64,000 bases of DNA from Acanthochromis polyacanthus (Eukaryota; Chordata; Actinopteri; Pomacentridae). Position 1 is the first letter of the stretch. Each line of letters starts with the position of its first letter. The stretch is from the NCBI RefSeq assembly GCF_021347895.1, contig NC_067117.1:34664067-34728066 (forward strand), written 5' to 3'. This document shows, piece by piece, positions 1-11,800 of the stretch. The notes beneath the pieces are model-generated. The model was given only the letters and a program-made list of their open reading frames with translations, searched no databases and was not told where the DNA came from. Both the position numbers and the translations under genes were made by a program.

Positions 1-391
1 TTAATATGTTTTTATTTGTTTGTGTTTTAACTTTGCTATTTTAAAATGCATGAAGTAAGAGCGAGATGAGGGTTTTGGTAATAGTACCGGCAAGAATTTA
101 AAACTACTTTCACCCCTGTGTAAAACCAAAATGTAAACTTATAGTGGAACAATGCCAGATATTTATACTATTAGTATTATTATGGTGGGCTCTGTGTATT
201 TGCATACACTGGGCACACCTCGCTTAGAAAAACATGTATCTGAAACTACTGTATGCTGACTACACCAGGTTTCCTGTGTGTGTGGAGTGAAGCATGAGAA
301 ACGTGCACTAACGTATTGTCAGAATTTGAGAATCGAAGGAGATTAGTCTTAAATGCTTCAGGCTACATTCCGGTTTGGTAAATATTACATA
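1..391. other. Intron 2 sequence left of the Tc1 element
   Basis: This AT-rich non-coding stretch lies inside ephb2 intron 2. No exon, RNA gene or repeat was recognised. Its last two bases (390-391, TA) are the left half of the target-site duplication of the transposon that follows. Confidence 0.5.
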
Positions 392-604
392 CAGTGCCTT
401 GCGAAAGTATTCGGCCTCCTTGAACTTTTCAACCTTTCGCCACATTTCAGGCTTCAAACATAAAGATATAAAATTTTAATTTTTTGTCAAGAATCAACAA
501 CAATTGGGACACAATCGTGAAGTGGAATGAAATTTATTGGATATTTTATACTTTTTTAACAAATAAAAAACTGAAAAGTGGGGTGTGCAATATTATTCGG
601 CCCC
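392..604 (+). repeat. Left terminal inverted repeat of the Tc1 element
   Basis: The repeat starts CAGTGCCTTGCGAAAGTATT and ends at TATTATTCGGCCCC. It matches the reverse complement of 1806-2009 apart from scattered substitutions and nine extra bases (about 433-441) that the right copy lacks. The outer and inner CGGCC-containing motifs are the likely transposase-binding direct repeats. Confidence 0.93.
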
Positions 605-724
605 TTTACTTTCAGTGCAGCAAACTCACTCCAGAAGTTCAGTGAGGATCTCTGAATGATCCAATGTTGTCCTAAATGACTGATGATGATAAATAGAATC
701 CACCTGTGTGTCATCAAGTCTCCG

Positions 725-730
725 TATAAA
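725..730 (+). promoter_or_regulatory. Probable TATA box of the transposase gene
   Basis: TATAAA lies 53 bases upstream of the transposase ATG and inside the element, between the left inverted repeat and the ORF. Its position would place a transcription start near 755. This is the only TATA-like motif I see in that interval; function is inferred. Confidence 0.5.
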
Positions 731-782
731 TGCACCTGCTCTGTGATAGTCTCAGGGTTCTGTTTAAAGTGCAGAGAGCATC

Positions 783-1799
783 ATGAAGACCAAGGAACAC
801 ACCAGGCAGGTCGGAGATACTGTTGTGGAGAAGTTTAAAGCCGGATTTGGATACAAAAAGATTTCCCAAGCTTTAAACATCTCAAGGAGCACTGTGCAAG
901 CAATCATATTGAAATGGAAGGAGTATCAGACCACTGCAAATCTACCAAGACCCGGCCGTCCCTCTAAACTTTCACCTGGAACAAGGAGAAGACTGATCAG
1001 AGATGCAGCCAAGAGGCCCATGATCACTCTGGATGAACTGCAGAGATCTACAGCTGAGGTGGGAGAGTCTGTCCATAGGACAACAATCAGTCGTACACTG
1101 CACAAATCTGGCCTTTATGGAAGAGTGGCAAGAAGAAAGCCATTTCTCAAAGATATCCATAAAAAGTCTTGTTTGAAGTTTGCCACAAGCCACCTGGGAG
1201 ACACACCAAACATGTGGAAGAAGGTGCTCTGGTCAGATGAAACCAAAATCCAACTTTTTGGCCACAATGCAAAACGATATGTTTGGCGTAAAAGCAACAC
1301 AGCTCATCACCCTGAACACACCATCCCCACTGTCAAACATGGTGGTGGTCTCATGGTTTGGGCCTGCTTTTCTTCAGCAGGGACAGGGAAGATGGTTCAA
1401 ATTGATGGGAAGATGAATGAAGCCAAATACAGGAGCATTCTGGAAGAAAACCTGTTGGAGTCTGCAAAAGACCTGAGACTGGGATGGAGATTTATCTTCC
1501 AACAGGACAATGATCCAAAACACAAAGCCAAATCTACAATGGAATGGTTCACAAATAAACGTATCCAGGTGTTAGAATGGCCAAGTCAAAGTCCAGACCT
1601 GAATCCAATCGAGAATCTGTGGGCAGAGCTGAAGACTGCTGTTCACAAACGCTCTCCATCCAACCTCACTGAGCTCGAGCTGTTTTGCAAGGAAGAATGG
1701 GCAAGAATTTCAGTCTCTCGATGTGCAAAACTGATAGAGACATACCCCAAGCGACTTGCAGCTGTAATTGCAGCAAAAGGTGGCGCTACAAAGTATTAA
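783..1799 (+). CDS. Tc1-like transposase, apparently intact (338 aa)
   Basis: This enzyme of the Tc1/mariner family binds the element's inverted repeats and cuts and pastes the element into TA dinucleotides in the nucleus. The 338-residue length is typical of Tc1-type enzymes (Sleeping Beauty is 340). The N-terminal half (about 1-115) has the paired-like DNA-binding region: a first helix-turn-helix around residues 12-46, a GRPSK linker at 58-62 and a second helical domain to about 110. Basic residues around 114-128 could act in nuclear import. The catalytic triad is complete: D152 (SDETK), D242 (QQDND) and E277 (NPIENLW), with 34 residues between the last two, i.e. DD34E. A glycine-rich segment at 187-189 is also kept. 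The ATG at 783 gives the expected N-terminus, and the stop at 1797-1799 lies just before the right inverted repeat. No frameshift or internal stop is present. Confidence 0.96.
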   Translation: MKTKEHTRQVGDTVVEKFKAGFGYKKISQALNISRSTVQAIILKWKEYQTTANLPRPGRPSKLSPGTRRRLIRDAAKRPMITLDELQRSTAEVGESVHRTTISRTLHKSGLYGRVARRKPFLKDIHKKSCLKFATSHLGDTPNMWKKVLWSDETKIQLFGHNAKRYVWRKSNTAHHPEHTIPTVKHGGGLMVWACFSSAGTGKMVQIDGKMNEAKYRSILEENLLESAKDLRLGWRFIFQQDNDPKHKAKSTMEWFTNKRIQVLEWPSQSPDLNPIENLWAELKTAVHKRSPSNLTELELFCKEEWARISVSRCAKLIETYPKRLAAVIAAKGGATKY

Positions 1800-1805
1800 T
1801 GCAAG

Positions 1806-2009
1806 GGGGCCGAATAATATCGCACGCCCCACTTTTCAGGTTTTTATTTGTTAAAAAAGTTTAAAATATCCAATAAATTTCGTTCCACTTCAGGATTGTG
1901 TCCCACTTGTTGTTGATTCTTGACAAAAAATTAAAATTTTATATCTCTATGTTTGAAGCCTGAAATGGTTGAAAAGTTCAAGGGGGCCGAATACTTTCAC
2001 AAGGCACTG
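1806..2009 (-). repeat. Right terminal inverted repeat of the Tc1 element
   Basis: Read on the minus strand from 2009, it begins CAGTGCCTTGTGAAAGTATT and ends at TATTATTCGGCCCC, mirroring 392-604. It begins six bases after the transposase stop codon. It is shorter than the left copy by a 9-nt gap near its outer end. Confidence 0.93.
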
Positions 2010-2011
2010 TA

Positions 2012-4294
2012 GATTCTCTGTGTTCTTGGCAGTCCTATCAAGAATAATGAAGATGTCTTGGTTGTCTGGCGCAGGGACAACAAATGTTTGACTGTCATTT
2101 TCCATAATTAAAAGGAAGAACGGCCTGGCTATACACGGAGAGGGTCATAAAACTTGATTTACACTTGCTGAAGTGTATTATCCTTTCACACAAATCACTT
2201 CCAAAAATCCACTAGGAGATGATTTTACAGCTATATTTGAAGGAACGTCTTGCAATAATGATGTGACAGGCATTATTCAAATATCCTGTAAAATAAGAGT
2301 AGAATAACACCAACTGCCATAACATTTCTGACTTAATATCACGCTGTTACTTGTTTGCCTTTCCACTGTGTCGCAATGTATCACATGCCAAGTTAGGATA
2401 TATTTCATGAAGCTCCACAGAGTAGTGAAAGCCAACTGCTGGTGCGGCGCTCTGCTGGATGTTACTGATCCACGAGCTAAGCCCATGAAGCCATGCATAT
2501 ATGTGTGTAAGACAATAGCTTCTGTAAAGCACCTCTTGCTGTTATATTGAGAGGGAGAGCAAGCTCTGGTTCCACACCTGTTGCCCTGGGCCACAAGGGA
2601 CAAACTATCTCCATTAGACTCATTCTTTGCTTTCCATTGGGCTGGGCTTTTGACAAGCTCGGCCAGATCATCATAAAACTTCAGTGCCCACGCTGATAAG
2701 GCCAACCTATACCTGACTAAATCCTGCGGCTTAGGGACTTTGCATTTCATTGCTCTCTGAGAGTAGGACATATCATAGCTACATATAGAGGTTTTTATAA
2801 GGAGCATGGAATTATCTGACGTCAAAAGCAGAAAAAAAGAGCCCACATTCAAAATTGCTCATAGATAAGCCATTCAGTAAAAGTGAATGTGAAGCTATTT
2901 GATTTAGAAGAAAAAACAGCCACAGAATCAGTCAGTAAACCACGTTACTGGAACAGACATGATGCCTGAAGAGCTTAAAGGTCTTTAGTCTGATGTTTAG
3001 ACTCTAATTTTACCTCATTTTGACCAGAGTGAACAATTTCAGTACACAAAACAGTATGCAACAGTGACCTTTTTTATGTTACCTCAAGTGTTTGAGTTTT
3101 TACGTCTGAGGTTTCCACTTGACATTAAATCTGATTACGAAAAAAAGTTGAGCGAATGTTTTGCTGATTCTAACATTTTACAAAGATGAAAGGAAGATGT
3201 GAAGTAAACTGTCTTTGGAGTGTGTCTCAGCTCTCCTGGTCTACATTAAATCCAGTCCTGGCAAGAGAAAAAGAAAAACCAAGCATCTTTATGCTTTGGT
3301 ATTGACTCTACAAATTAGCAAGGAGGAGACAATGTGGCTTCAGGTTGGGAGGAATGAAGTTGTCCTAAATTTTTGCTGAACAGCTTTGAAGTTGTATCCT
3401 GAAACCGTTGAAGGTCAGCTATCTCTTTGCTGCCATTTTCTGCTTCTTTTTTCAGTGTAAAAAGACACAGCATGATGGAGCATAATTCAAACCATCTTTA
3501 ATACAGACCACAGAAGCATAAATAATTGAATAAAATCGGCAGCGGTTTTCTGAAATGCACCAGCAAATAAGTCTACAACGTCTTTTTTTCTCTCCGTCTC
3601 TCTCTTTTCTGGACACATTCTAAGAAGTCTAAATCTTGTGGTGGAGAAAAAAAGTCAAGGAGACTGAGACTCTGGGTTTGGCTGCTCTAAGTAGGCCTGG
3701 CTTGCATGTGGCCAGGAGGAACCAATGCCCTGGCAAACCATGTGGAAATACTGTGCATCAAACACCAACAAGGCCCATATAACACATTGCTTCCAGTTTG
3801 GCATAAGAACACACATTTTTAGCTTTAAGATTAAGATTCTTCAGTCGTGACGTGTTTGCCTTGAACTGGAAAGTTGGGGAAAACAACAAAAATTGGGCTA
3901 ATTAGGAAAAGTAAAAATGTATAAACCAACACAAAGAGTTTTCTTCTTCAAACATCTGTTTATAAGACAAAAAAGTTATACTGAGATTATTTCATACTCA
4001 GCCAGAAGACCTCTTGTCTTGTGTTTTTTAGAGGAATAATTTAGGTTACTCTGGGGATCTGGCTGCTCACTGATCTTTGACCCTGAAGTGCCAAACCATA
4101 ACATTGGCTCATATAAAGTTATCATGGGGGACTGAGCATCATTAACTGCAGTTTTAAAATTAACACGCCCATACAGCTCATCTTTGTCACGATGAAAATG
4201 GCGTAAAATTACTTACAAATATATCATTACTGAAATAATAACTTAATTAATCTTCCACTGTCAGAATATAGTGAAAGTAGAGCAGGTCACTTAC
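2012..4294. other. ephb2 intron 2, remainder to exon 2
   Basis: This is non-coding sequence between the transposon and exon 2. A minus-strand open frame at 2277-2852 (191 codons) is the longest in the stretch, but its translation resembles no family I know and its flanks show no convincing splice sites, so I do not call a gene. No ephb2 exon 3 (the large ligand-binding-domain exon) is visible here, so intron 2 runs past the left edge of the window. Confidence 0.6.
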
Positions 4295-4374
4295 ACTGTT
4301 GTCACTCGACCCTGACACAGGGTAGACCGTCCAGCCGAGCTCCGCCGTGGCTGTGGTGGAGTCCATGAGCGTCT
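4295..4374 (-). CDS. ephb2: EphB receptor exon 2: start of the ligand-binding domain
   Basis: This exon encodes the first residues after the signal peptide of an Eph receptor tyrosine kinase, a cell-surface receptor for membrane-bound ephrins that guides axons and sorts cells. It reads ETLMDSTTATAELGWTVY, then PVSGSSDNS, when joined to the single base left by exon 1. The acceptor is a pyrimidine-rich CTCTCCACAG (4375-4384) and the donor is GTAAGTGACC (4294 downward). The exon is 80 nt, whereas the 65-nt exon 2 I recall for mammalian EPHB2 ends at the SG just before WEEVSGYDE. Here GGG is not followed by a usable GT, and the donor 15 nt further on keeps frame and adds SSDNS. The residues TTATAELGW favour EphB2 over EphB1, B3 or B4; the teleost paralogue (2a or 2b) is not resolved. 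Exon 3 is outside the window. Confidence 0.9.
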
Positions 4375-4695
4375 CTGTGGAGAGACATAAGGAGAGATGG
4401 TGGTCAGATAATCTCCTGACTACATGAAAATGTTGCTGTGGTTAAATAAAAATCACTTGAGTAAAATGAACATTTTGAGAGGTGGAAGATATGTCAGAAA
4501 ATCCACTAAACATTTCTTAACATTTCTGAATAATAAAAAAGGGTTTTTAACAGGTTTCAGTAATCTTATTTTTCTGCAAAGGCAAGAGCAAATTGAAATC
4601 AACACAACTGGAATGCTACAAGCATATAATGTTGTAGTGCACTTCAGATATACGTTAACTTGAAAGGAAAACATTTTTGAGGGAACGCTACGTCA

Positions 4696-5305
4696 TTATG
4701 TGACGATCAGTGTACGATCGTCCGTCTGTCTGTCTGTCTGTTAGCAACATTACTCGAAAATGGACTAAAGGATTTGGATAAAATTTTCAGCGAAGATCAG
4801 AAATGTCACAAGGACCAAGTGATTAATTTATGTGGTGATGTGGTTTATCTTCTGGATCCACGGATTTCTAAAGATTTCCGTATCATTGCGAGATAGTGGC
4901 ACTATAACTATGACAACAAGTGAACACTACGTCAGCTGCCTGCTGATGATCTCATGATTGCAATCTTACTACAAATCAACTGCTGCAGAGTTATCCGTTG
5001 GAAATGATACAAGGAACAATTGATTAAATTGTTGGGGTGTTTCCCAGTCCCATCACTTCCCGCTACATATTTAGGTCACGCGATTTGGTATCTGTACATA
5101 ACGTACACATGCGTAACACACGCCAGGGCTCAGTGCAAGATCGTTTAGTTTGTAGGTAAATCGATATCAAATGGCCACATTCTATATTGCTATTATTTCT
5201 GATCATCAATAACTTATAAACAAATGCTGCATTTCTGACAACGCCATATAAAGGAATGAACAACCGTGGCAGAGTACTGCGCTCTCTCAGTGCTTTTCTA
5301 TTTGA
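4696..5305 (+). repeat. Interspersed repeat, family A, copy 1
   Basis: It begins near TATGTGACGATCAGTG, runs through a TCTG-rich stretch and CTGTTAGCAACATTACTC, and ends near GCAGAGTACTGCG. A second copy in the opposite orientation lies at 36928-37300. Both share the starting motif, the TTAGCAACATTACTC block, GGATCCACGGATTT, and the terminal GCGGAAGTACTGCG-like motif. Copy 1 is longer because of about 250 bases between the shared blocks. No ORF or terminal inverted repeat was identified, so the class is unknown. I recall similar sequence as common in fish genomes. Confidence 0.75.
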
Positions 5306-5589
5306 TCATCTGGTACTGATTTACGCTTTTCTTGCTGTTTAAAAATATTTTATTATTGTGTACATGAAATTTTTGAAGTTTGTATTGTTGCTTAGACAAA
5401 ACTAGAAGTCAAGAACACATTTGGCTCTGGAAATTTTAAATTGATATTTTGTTTTATTTTTTCCAGGCAGTATTGTCTTATCACACATATATCAGTATAT
5501 GTGTATATGTTGTCTGCTTATTTTCTTTTGACAGAACATGATGAAGAGAAAAATTCTTGTGATCAGTGAGAAATAGTGTCATCATGGAG

Positions 5590-5868
5590 CTAACCACGCC
5601 TGACGTACGTCAGCGGGGTTACTGCATTCGCTTCGGTATCTGGCTGGGTAAGTATGTGTGTGTGTGTATGTCCGGTCAGATATCTCTGCAAGTGCTGAAG
5701 TCAGGATAATCAAACTTGGCACTGAAGATCAGTCTAAGGTCCCCTGCTCAGTTGTGGAGTTAGAGGTCAGCAGATCAAGTAGGAAGGGATATACGTAGGA
5801 TGATCAAAATTGATACAGAGTATCATGCATGGGCGTGGTTCTGCCATCTACTGAGGGCTCGTCTAGTT
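5590..5868 (+). repeat. Probable interspersed teleost repeat, single copy here
   Basis: This stretch includes a short TG microsatellite (about 5656-5670), TCCGGTCAGATATCTCTGCA, and ends near CTACTGAGGGCTCGTCTAG. The wording is familiar to me from repetitive fish DNA, but only one copy occurs in this window, so the call rests on recall rather than on internal comparison. It may be part of the same composite insertion as 4696-5305. Class unknown. Confidence 0.4.
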
Positions 5869-8800
5869 TGTTCAGCGGAGAGGCTCAAACGTTGCAATTT
5901 TCAGCACTGTTTGCAGCACATGTAGCAGAGTACATATCACAGTTGAGCAGACAGTGTTCAAGAGTCAAATGGCGTCTTCATAGCAAATTGCTAACTAATT
6001 TGTGAAATACACATCTGGAAAGCTGATAACAAATCATGCTATTATTTTTCCTTTTAAATATGAAATTACATAGGTACCTGCCTCGGTCAGAAAAATTCAA
6101 AGAATTAACTGAAAAACAATAATTGAGAGAGACTGCTGGATAGGCTGCTACTGGTTTGCTTGGCAGAACTATGCCATCATCTATATGAGTCTGTAGGGAA
6201 AACAACTGGCTGGAAAACCAAATCTCCCTGGTACGGAGGAGGGGCCACCCTATATGCCGTGGATTAGCTTGTGGAAAGAAACACCTCTGGTAATTGGGGT
6301 CAAAGAGAATGTGCCTCCTGTCTGTCATGAAGTCCTCTGTGGCACACATTCCACCAGCCTGACCCAACTGTCTGTCATATGCTCACTGAGCCATTCATAC
6401 TGTCACCTTCTTTGCCTCTTTTCCTTAATCTCTGTGCCCATGCCCTGCCTGCTTTTCCACCCACCACTTCCTCTCAGCTCTGCCACTCTCTGCATGTAAC
6501 AGAGGGCAGGTCTAATGAATTTCTGCTGCTGATTAGGCCTGTGTCAGTCGTGTACTCCAGTGTTGAGCTGCAGCAGATGGAGAGACCATTCATCGGGTTC
6601 AAGGCGTCAGCTGCAATTCCAAAATGCCACAGAGGGATTTAGAAACCCCCTCGACAAACACGGGTACTAAGCTTAACATAAGTCACAGGCAGCGAGAGTG
6701 ATACAGGTCTGGTAGACAACTGTACGCTCTATCTCGTCATTAATATTGTGATATGCGCTGCCTGCACTTGTGCTAATAGTGTGGGTTAATTGAAAGTAGA
6801 TCCTAGTGAGGAAATAAAACAGAGTCCGTAAAATCAGATATAATGTAAAATTACTCTTTGTAGGTATGAGCGAACAAAATCAAAGACAGAGGATCTGAGG
6901 TTATATCTCGCTGGATTTTGTTTAATGCTGTCTGCGTACTCAGCTTTGTACCAGCTTGCAGGATATTTTAGAGACTTCCAGTTGTTTCATAACCCTGGAT
7001 TTCCTCTGATTTATATTCCAGCGAAAGCCACAGCTTTTAATTAACAGGCTCGGTTTATTTCAGGGGCTTTTGCTGACTTTCAGCAACTCACCAGCACTCA
7101 CAAGACATAATACTAGATTTCACATCCTATTCAGTTATCACAAAGCCCAAATCGTATAATTAGGCAGATGGAACTGCAATTGAGCAGCTATTGATAACCT
7201 TGTGTGTGACTCAGAGTTGAGCAGTCTACATGGGTGTTAGGCAGTGAAATGGTAATTATCCCCCATAATGATAACGATAATTAGTAGAGGAGTAAAGTGA
7301 GAATAATAAACCCCCTCTGTGGTGGTTTAGGGAGTGGTGTGGGGGAACAGGGAGCACATTTCCCCAGAAATGTTAACACAGGCTGGGTGACACGCCATCC
7401 TCTCCCCTGACCTCCTTTTCTCTTTTTCTGTCTGTAGCCAAACATTCTCTTTGTTTCTTCATTCCCTTTACACTTACTTCCATCTTGCTCCTTCTCACGT
7501 CTTTCTCTGCCTCCTCGCCCTTCCCTTCCCTTCTCTCCTGCTATCGGTGGCCCACATGCTGGACAAGTAGCGCCTCACCCTGAAAGACTGATCACTTCTC
7601 TTCCTCCTGCTGTCTACACTTCAGTCCTGGCAGCCACACCGATTCATTACCTCCCCTGGAGCAGAGCGGCACACAGCTCAGCCACTGGCTCCTTCTCGGT
7701 CTGAAACCCCAGCCGTGGCAGAGCACGGCGGCTCAGCAAGACGTGATGGCTATTAATCAGGAGGAAGACATGGTACAGAAGTTCCTGGCTTAATCCTACC
7801 ACAGGAATCGTTTCTTCTTTTTTTTTGTTCTTGTGCCACTTGTTTACAATATGAGGATATAGAATTCTGCCACGCACAGGAAAAGCAAGTGTTGTCATTT
7901 GAGAAAGAATGTGTTGACATCAAGCTACCATTTGTCCCAGTGGTCGCCTCTATTGTGCCTGTGGGTTACACACAATGAACACCATGTACTGTGAATAAAG
8001 AGGTGCAGACCTGAGAGGACTATCAGCACGCTAATACTCACAAAAAATGTGGCCACAAAGAAGCAAAAATTCTTCAGGCACTCTTTTTGGCAGAGAACAG
8101 AGAAAAATTATATTAAAGGATTTAATTAGTTGGGTAATAAGATTTAAAATGCCTCACGGACTTTGCAGGATTTCTATTTGGGATTTTTTTTTAAAGGCAA
8201 AAAACACATGATGTTCTACATTAAACCAGGACTCTAGAGTACCAGGTGTAACTTGACTGTCAACCAAACCAATTAGAATATATCAATCAAGGCACATTTA
8301 TTTAAAACTGGTGCTTTAAACTAATATACCAGACTAAATAACCGCCTTTAATAAAACATTTATCTTTCCTGTGCCAAAGAGAGTGGAACATTTCTTTTTC
8401 TCTGAAAACTTTTTGCAGCTTCAAGAAGTGAACTTTTCCCATTTGAAACTGATTAAGCACTTGGCTTGTGCATTCTTTTTGTATTTGGATGATTTACAAG
8501 TCAGTTCTTTTTCTCACTGTGTAGCTGGATAACATTTTAGAACTTGCAGATTTGTCTTAGCACTCATTATGTCCAGATTTTAATATTTAAGAAATAGAAT
8601 ATTGTGAAAAACTAAAGCAGAATAAAATATAAAAAAGCACAATGTACTTTACATTTTCAAGCCAACCTTGCCATAACAGCTATGCTTAGTGTCTTCTTTC
8701 AAAAGAAGTACAATCTTTGACCTCATTCTCCTTATTCCAAAACATGTGGCTATTTTGCAATATACTCCACAACACTGGAAACTACTATGTTCATGTTTTG

Positions 8801-11800
8801 AGCACAACTGTTCAAAAAAGAGCCTTACACTTGCAGTTCCCTCAAGCTCAATACAGAGTGTAATGTCTGATGCTGTGCATTTTGTAGTGTAATGAATTTG
8901 TACAACAGCAGACTGTGGTGTTCAGACGGACACATCCAGGGCTCCAAGATCTGATGACAAATTGCAGCCTCTCAGTTTCCCACTTACGTCGGTGTCTTTG
9001 CATTATTTGTGTGGCAGTGGAGTGATGCATAAAAGTCTCTTAACTGTTTGAGCTCTTGGGAAAATAGCCTCCGTGTTGGCAGCCAGGACAGTAGCAGTAT
9101 GTCACTTTCTGCATGACCAAAGAGGTGTTTTTAAATATGAAACATTAATGTGCCAGCCTACTATATTTCTAAAATTACACAGAATATTAACAATGTGACA
9201 ATAAATAATTAAAGCTTGGATGTCTGTTTTTTTTTCTTTTTTTAAACTTGATACCCTCAACTGTGGAGGGGGCTATGAATATGCAATGAGACCTAGGAGT
9301 CTAAGAAAAGCCTACTAGGCTGAGAGTGCTTCCTCCAACACTTCCTGAGACTAAGGAGAGTTTAGTGCTGATCTGAGAGAGCTCTCAAGTGAGAGGCTGT
9401 CTGAAGTGACAGGCGGGGAGAGTGGAGGGGGGCCGCGGTACTATAACAACACTCTTCTTCTCTAAGAGGGGTCAATGCTGCATCTCAGCTTTCTAAAGAA
9501 AGCAGCAGCATTTTCAATGAGGGATACAGAGAAGAGCTGTTCACAGAAAAGACATTTCAGCTCAAACAACCACAAGAGAGGAAATAAACATTTTGCAGAT
9601 GCAAACACACACAGAATTCACATTGAAAGTTATCTATGAGCCATTGTGTTCAAGTACGAGTAAATGAGACCCACAAAGGATATCAAGAGTATCTCTACAC
9701 AACATTAAAATGTGTATCCTGCATTTCAAATCGCTTAGTGTGTGTAAAATCTATTCATCTATTTGCTCTCTCTGTACAAAGAACTGTTTCTTTGTACGTC
9801 TATTATTCCTTTTTCCTACCAGCATGTTTCTTAACATTTGCAGCTTGTTGGTTTACAATGGTGGCTGACCATTCAGGCTGTGGCTAATAACCATTGAAAT
9901 CAGCATTTGACAGATGGATGACCAATTATTTGGAAGAGGCATACAGAATCTTGCAGTCGGAGTGATTGATGCCTCTACTGCCATGAGTAATCTTGTACAC
10001 CTTTCCACAGGGCAGGCAATGCAACCAGTGCAGCTTTCAAGCAAACAGTATTTTTTTGGCTCCATACATGCTGGTACATGCTTGTATCATTATATAGTGA
10101 GATATTTCTCCTTGGCTTTCTCTTCTCAGCATGAAGAACCCAATTTGACAAATTGCTTTGCAACATATTGCATCAGAGTTAAGATTTAAACCTTGCATAT
10201 AAATGACTTCGACATGGTAGCTCAAACCAGAATCAAAGAGAATACACAGATTTTCTGACAAACTAGCCTATATTTAGGTCCTATGGTTTAATGAGGGTAT
10301 TTTGAAGAAGCAATTGACCTCCAAAACAGCGTGAAGCCGCTTACAGGCATAACTTCTTTTTATCTTTCTTGCCAGCAGAACTCTAGTCTCTGCTCCCCAT
10401 GGAATAAATCCCTCAACATTCAATTTAAAATTGACATAAACCACATATGGTGCTTTCTATTGCTGTGATAATGTGAGCTAACAGAGCTAAAGAGCAGCTA
10501 AACATTCTTCCCATAAAAGACATGCTGTGTAAAGTTCAGTTTAACCACTGCTGAAGGGCGCATGTGCATTTACTTGTATTTCAACGAACACCTGAAACCA
10601 CAACATTTGATGGCAAATGTGGGAAGATTGCAGTATGGACTGCAGTTGTTGAGTAACATGAGCAAGCTGTTCATTGTGCTAAAAACAGAATCCTATATAG
10701 TGACCCAGCAAGGAAATCTGGCCAGATTAAGGGGAAAGGCAATGATATACCCCTGAGGGAGCGAGTGCAAGTGCTGAGACGTGATTCATAGCTTTAATGA
10801 TGGACAGGGCTACTGTATGGCCAGTTGGAAATAATAACAGTCTGTTTCATTTAGAGGGAAAAGTGGAAAGAGCCTCTGGTCCAGAGCAACTCAGCTCAAC
10901 TTATCTGTCAGTGCAAGCTGGGACCATTAGGGTACAGTAGAGCTCCCACCACTGTCACATAACAGCTTATCCCTGTGTGTTAAATGGATTTTTAATCCCA
11001 TTTTTACAATGAAACAGGTTTTGTGGACCATGTGGTATTGACTCAATCCAACAAGAACAGCTTTCTTTCCGCCTTCTTCAAACGTCAAAAGCAGACTGGC
11101 ATGCAGCCCTGGGTATCCAGGTGTGTCATTGGTGAGACAGCACATCAGGGAGATTTATGCGGTGTGGAGGTTACTACTGAGTCCTGAAAAGGCAAGTTCG
11201 GAGTTGGAATGATGATGTAGGTGTTTTGAGGAGCAATGAAGTAGGCCTCAAAGTTCAGGTCCACCTCATCAAAACTGCAGAGTGCTCTGTTTTCCAAGGC
11301 AAAGAAGAATGAGGGAGGAAGCTGGGCAGTTGATTTTGGCAGAGTACGGTGCACTATGAAATATAGTACTACACACACAAACATGAACACACAGAAAGCA
11401 GAGCACTCTCAGAGCACCAACTGTTGACAGTATGATACAGCATGGCATTCCCAGGGGCCTCAAGCAGGATGTACGACAGTAATCCCTACACAGCCAAGCT
11501 GTGTTATCAGTCAGTGTAACTGAAGTTGTCAGCAAGGCCAAGGGGCAATACCCGAAAACAAATGTAAGAGACGCAAAAACTACAGTTTGATGTATGACTT
11601 TAACACCGTTAGGTCCTCCAACAAAACTGTAACTACCCTCAACTAACGTGGCATATCCCAGTGCTTTTTTTGTTTTTCTGATGATGGAATACAGTGTCAT
11701 CTCAGTTGGTGTCCAATAACTAGATATTATATGGCTTGCTACATCCTTCACCATATAATGTCTTTTTCTTTGGACCTATTCATTTGCAGGGAACTTTGAG

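Larger units (their letters stand above)
392..2009 (+). mobile_element. Complete Tc1-like DNA transposon (Tc1/mariner superfamily)
   Basis: A 1618-bp element is bounded by TA on both sides (390-391 and 2010-2011), the expected target duplication for Tc1/mariner. It has long terminal inverted repeats of about 213 and 204 bp that begin CAGTGCCTTG and surround one uninterrupted transposase gene. Each repeat holds two similar short motifs, an outer one with GTATTCGGCC and an inner one with TATTATTCGGCCCC. This resembles the IR/DR layout in which transposase binds an outer and an inner direct repeat. The two repeats differ at about ten positions plus one 9-nt gap, roughly 95% identity by eye. The element sits in ephb2 intron 2, antisense to the host gene. 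Intact ends and an open ORF suggest recent insertion; activity is not shown. The subfamily is not assigned, and a Passport-like fish lineage is only a guess. Confidence 0.95.

Noticed and set aside
972..1416. Additional frames within the transposase on both strands
   Set aside because: They are shadows of the 338-residue transposase in other frames.
2277..2852. 191-codon minus-strand open frame, the longest after the transposase
   Set aside because: The translation resembles no family, lies in intron 2, does not match any Eph domain and lacks convincing exon borders. Treated as chance.
5590..5868. Helitron 3' end (CTAG followed by T at about 5863-5867)
   Set aside because: No convincing hairpin lies just upstream and no 5' TC end was found; the four-base match is too weak.
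11269..11754. 161-codon minus-strand frame with hydrophobic segments
   Set aside because: No recognisable domain, no promoter or splice context; intronic and probably chance.
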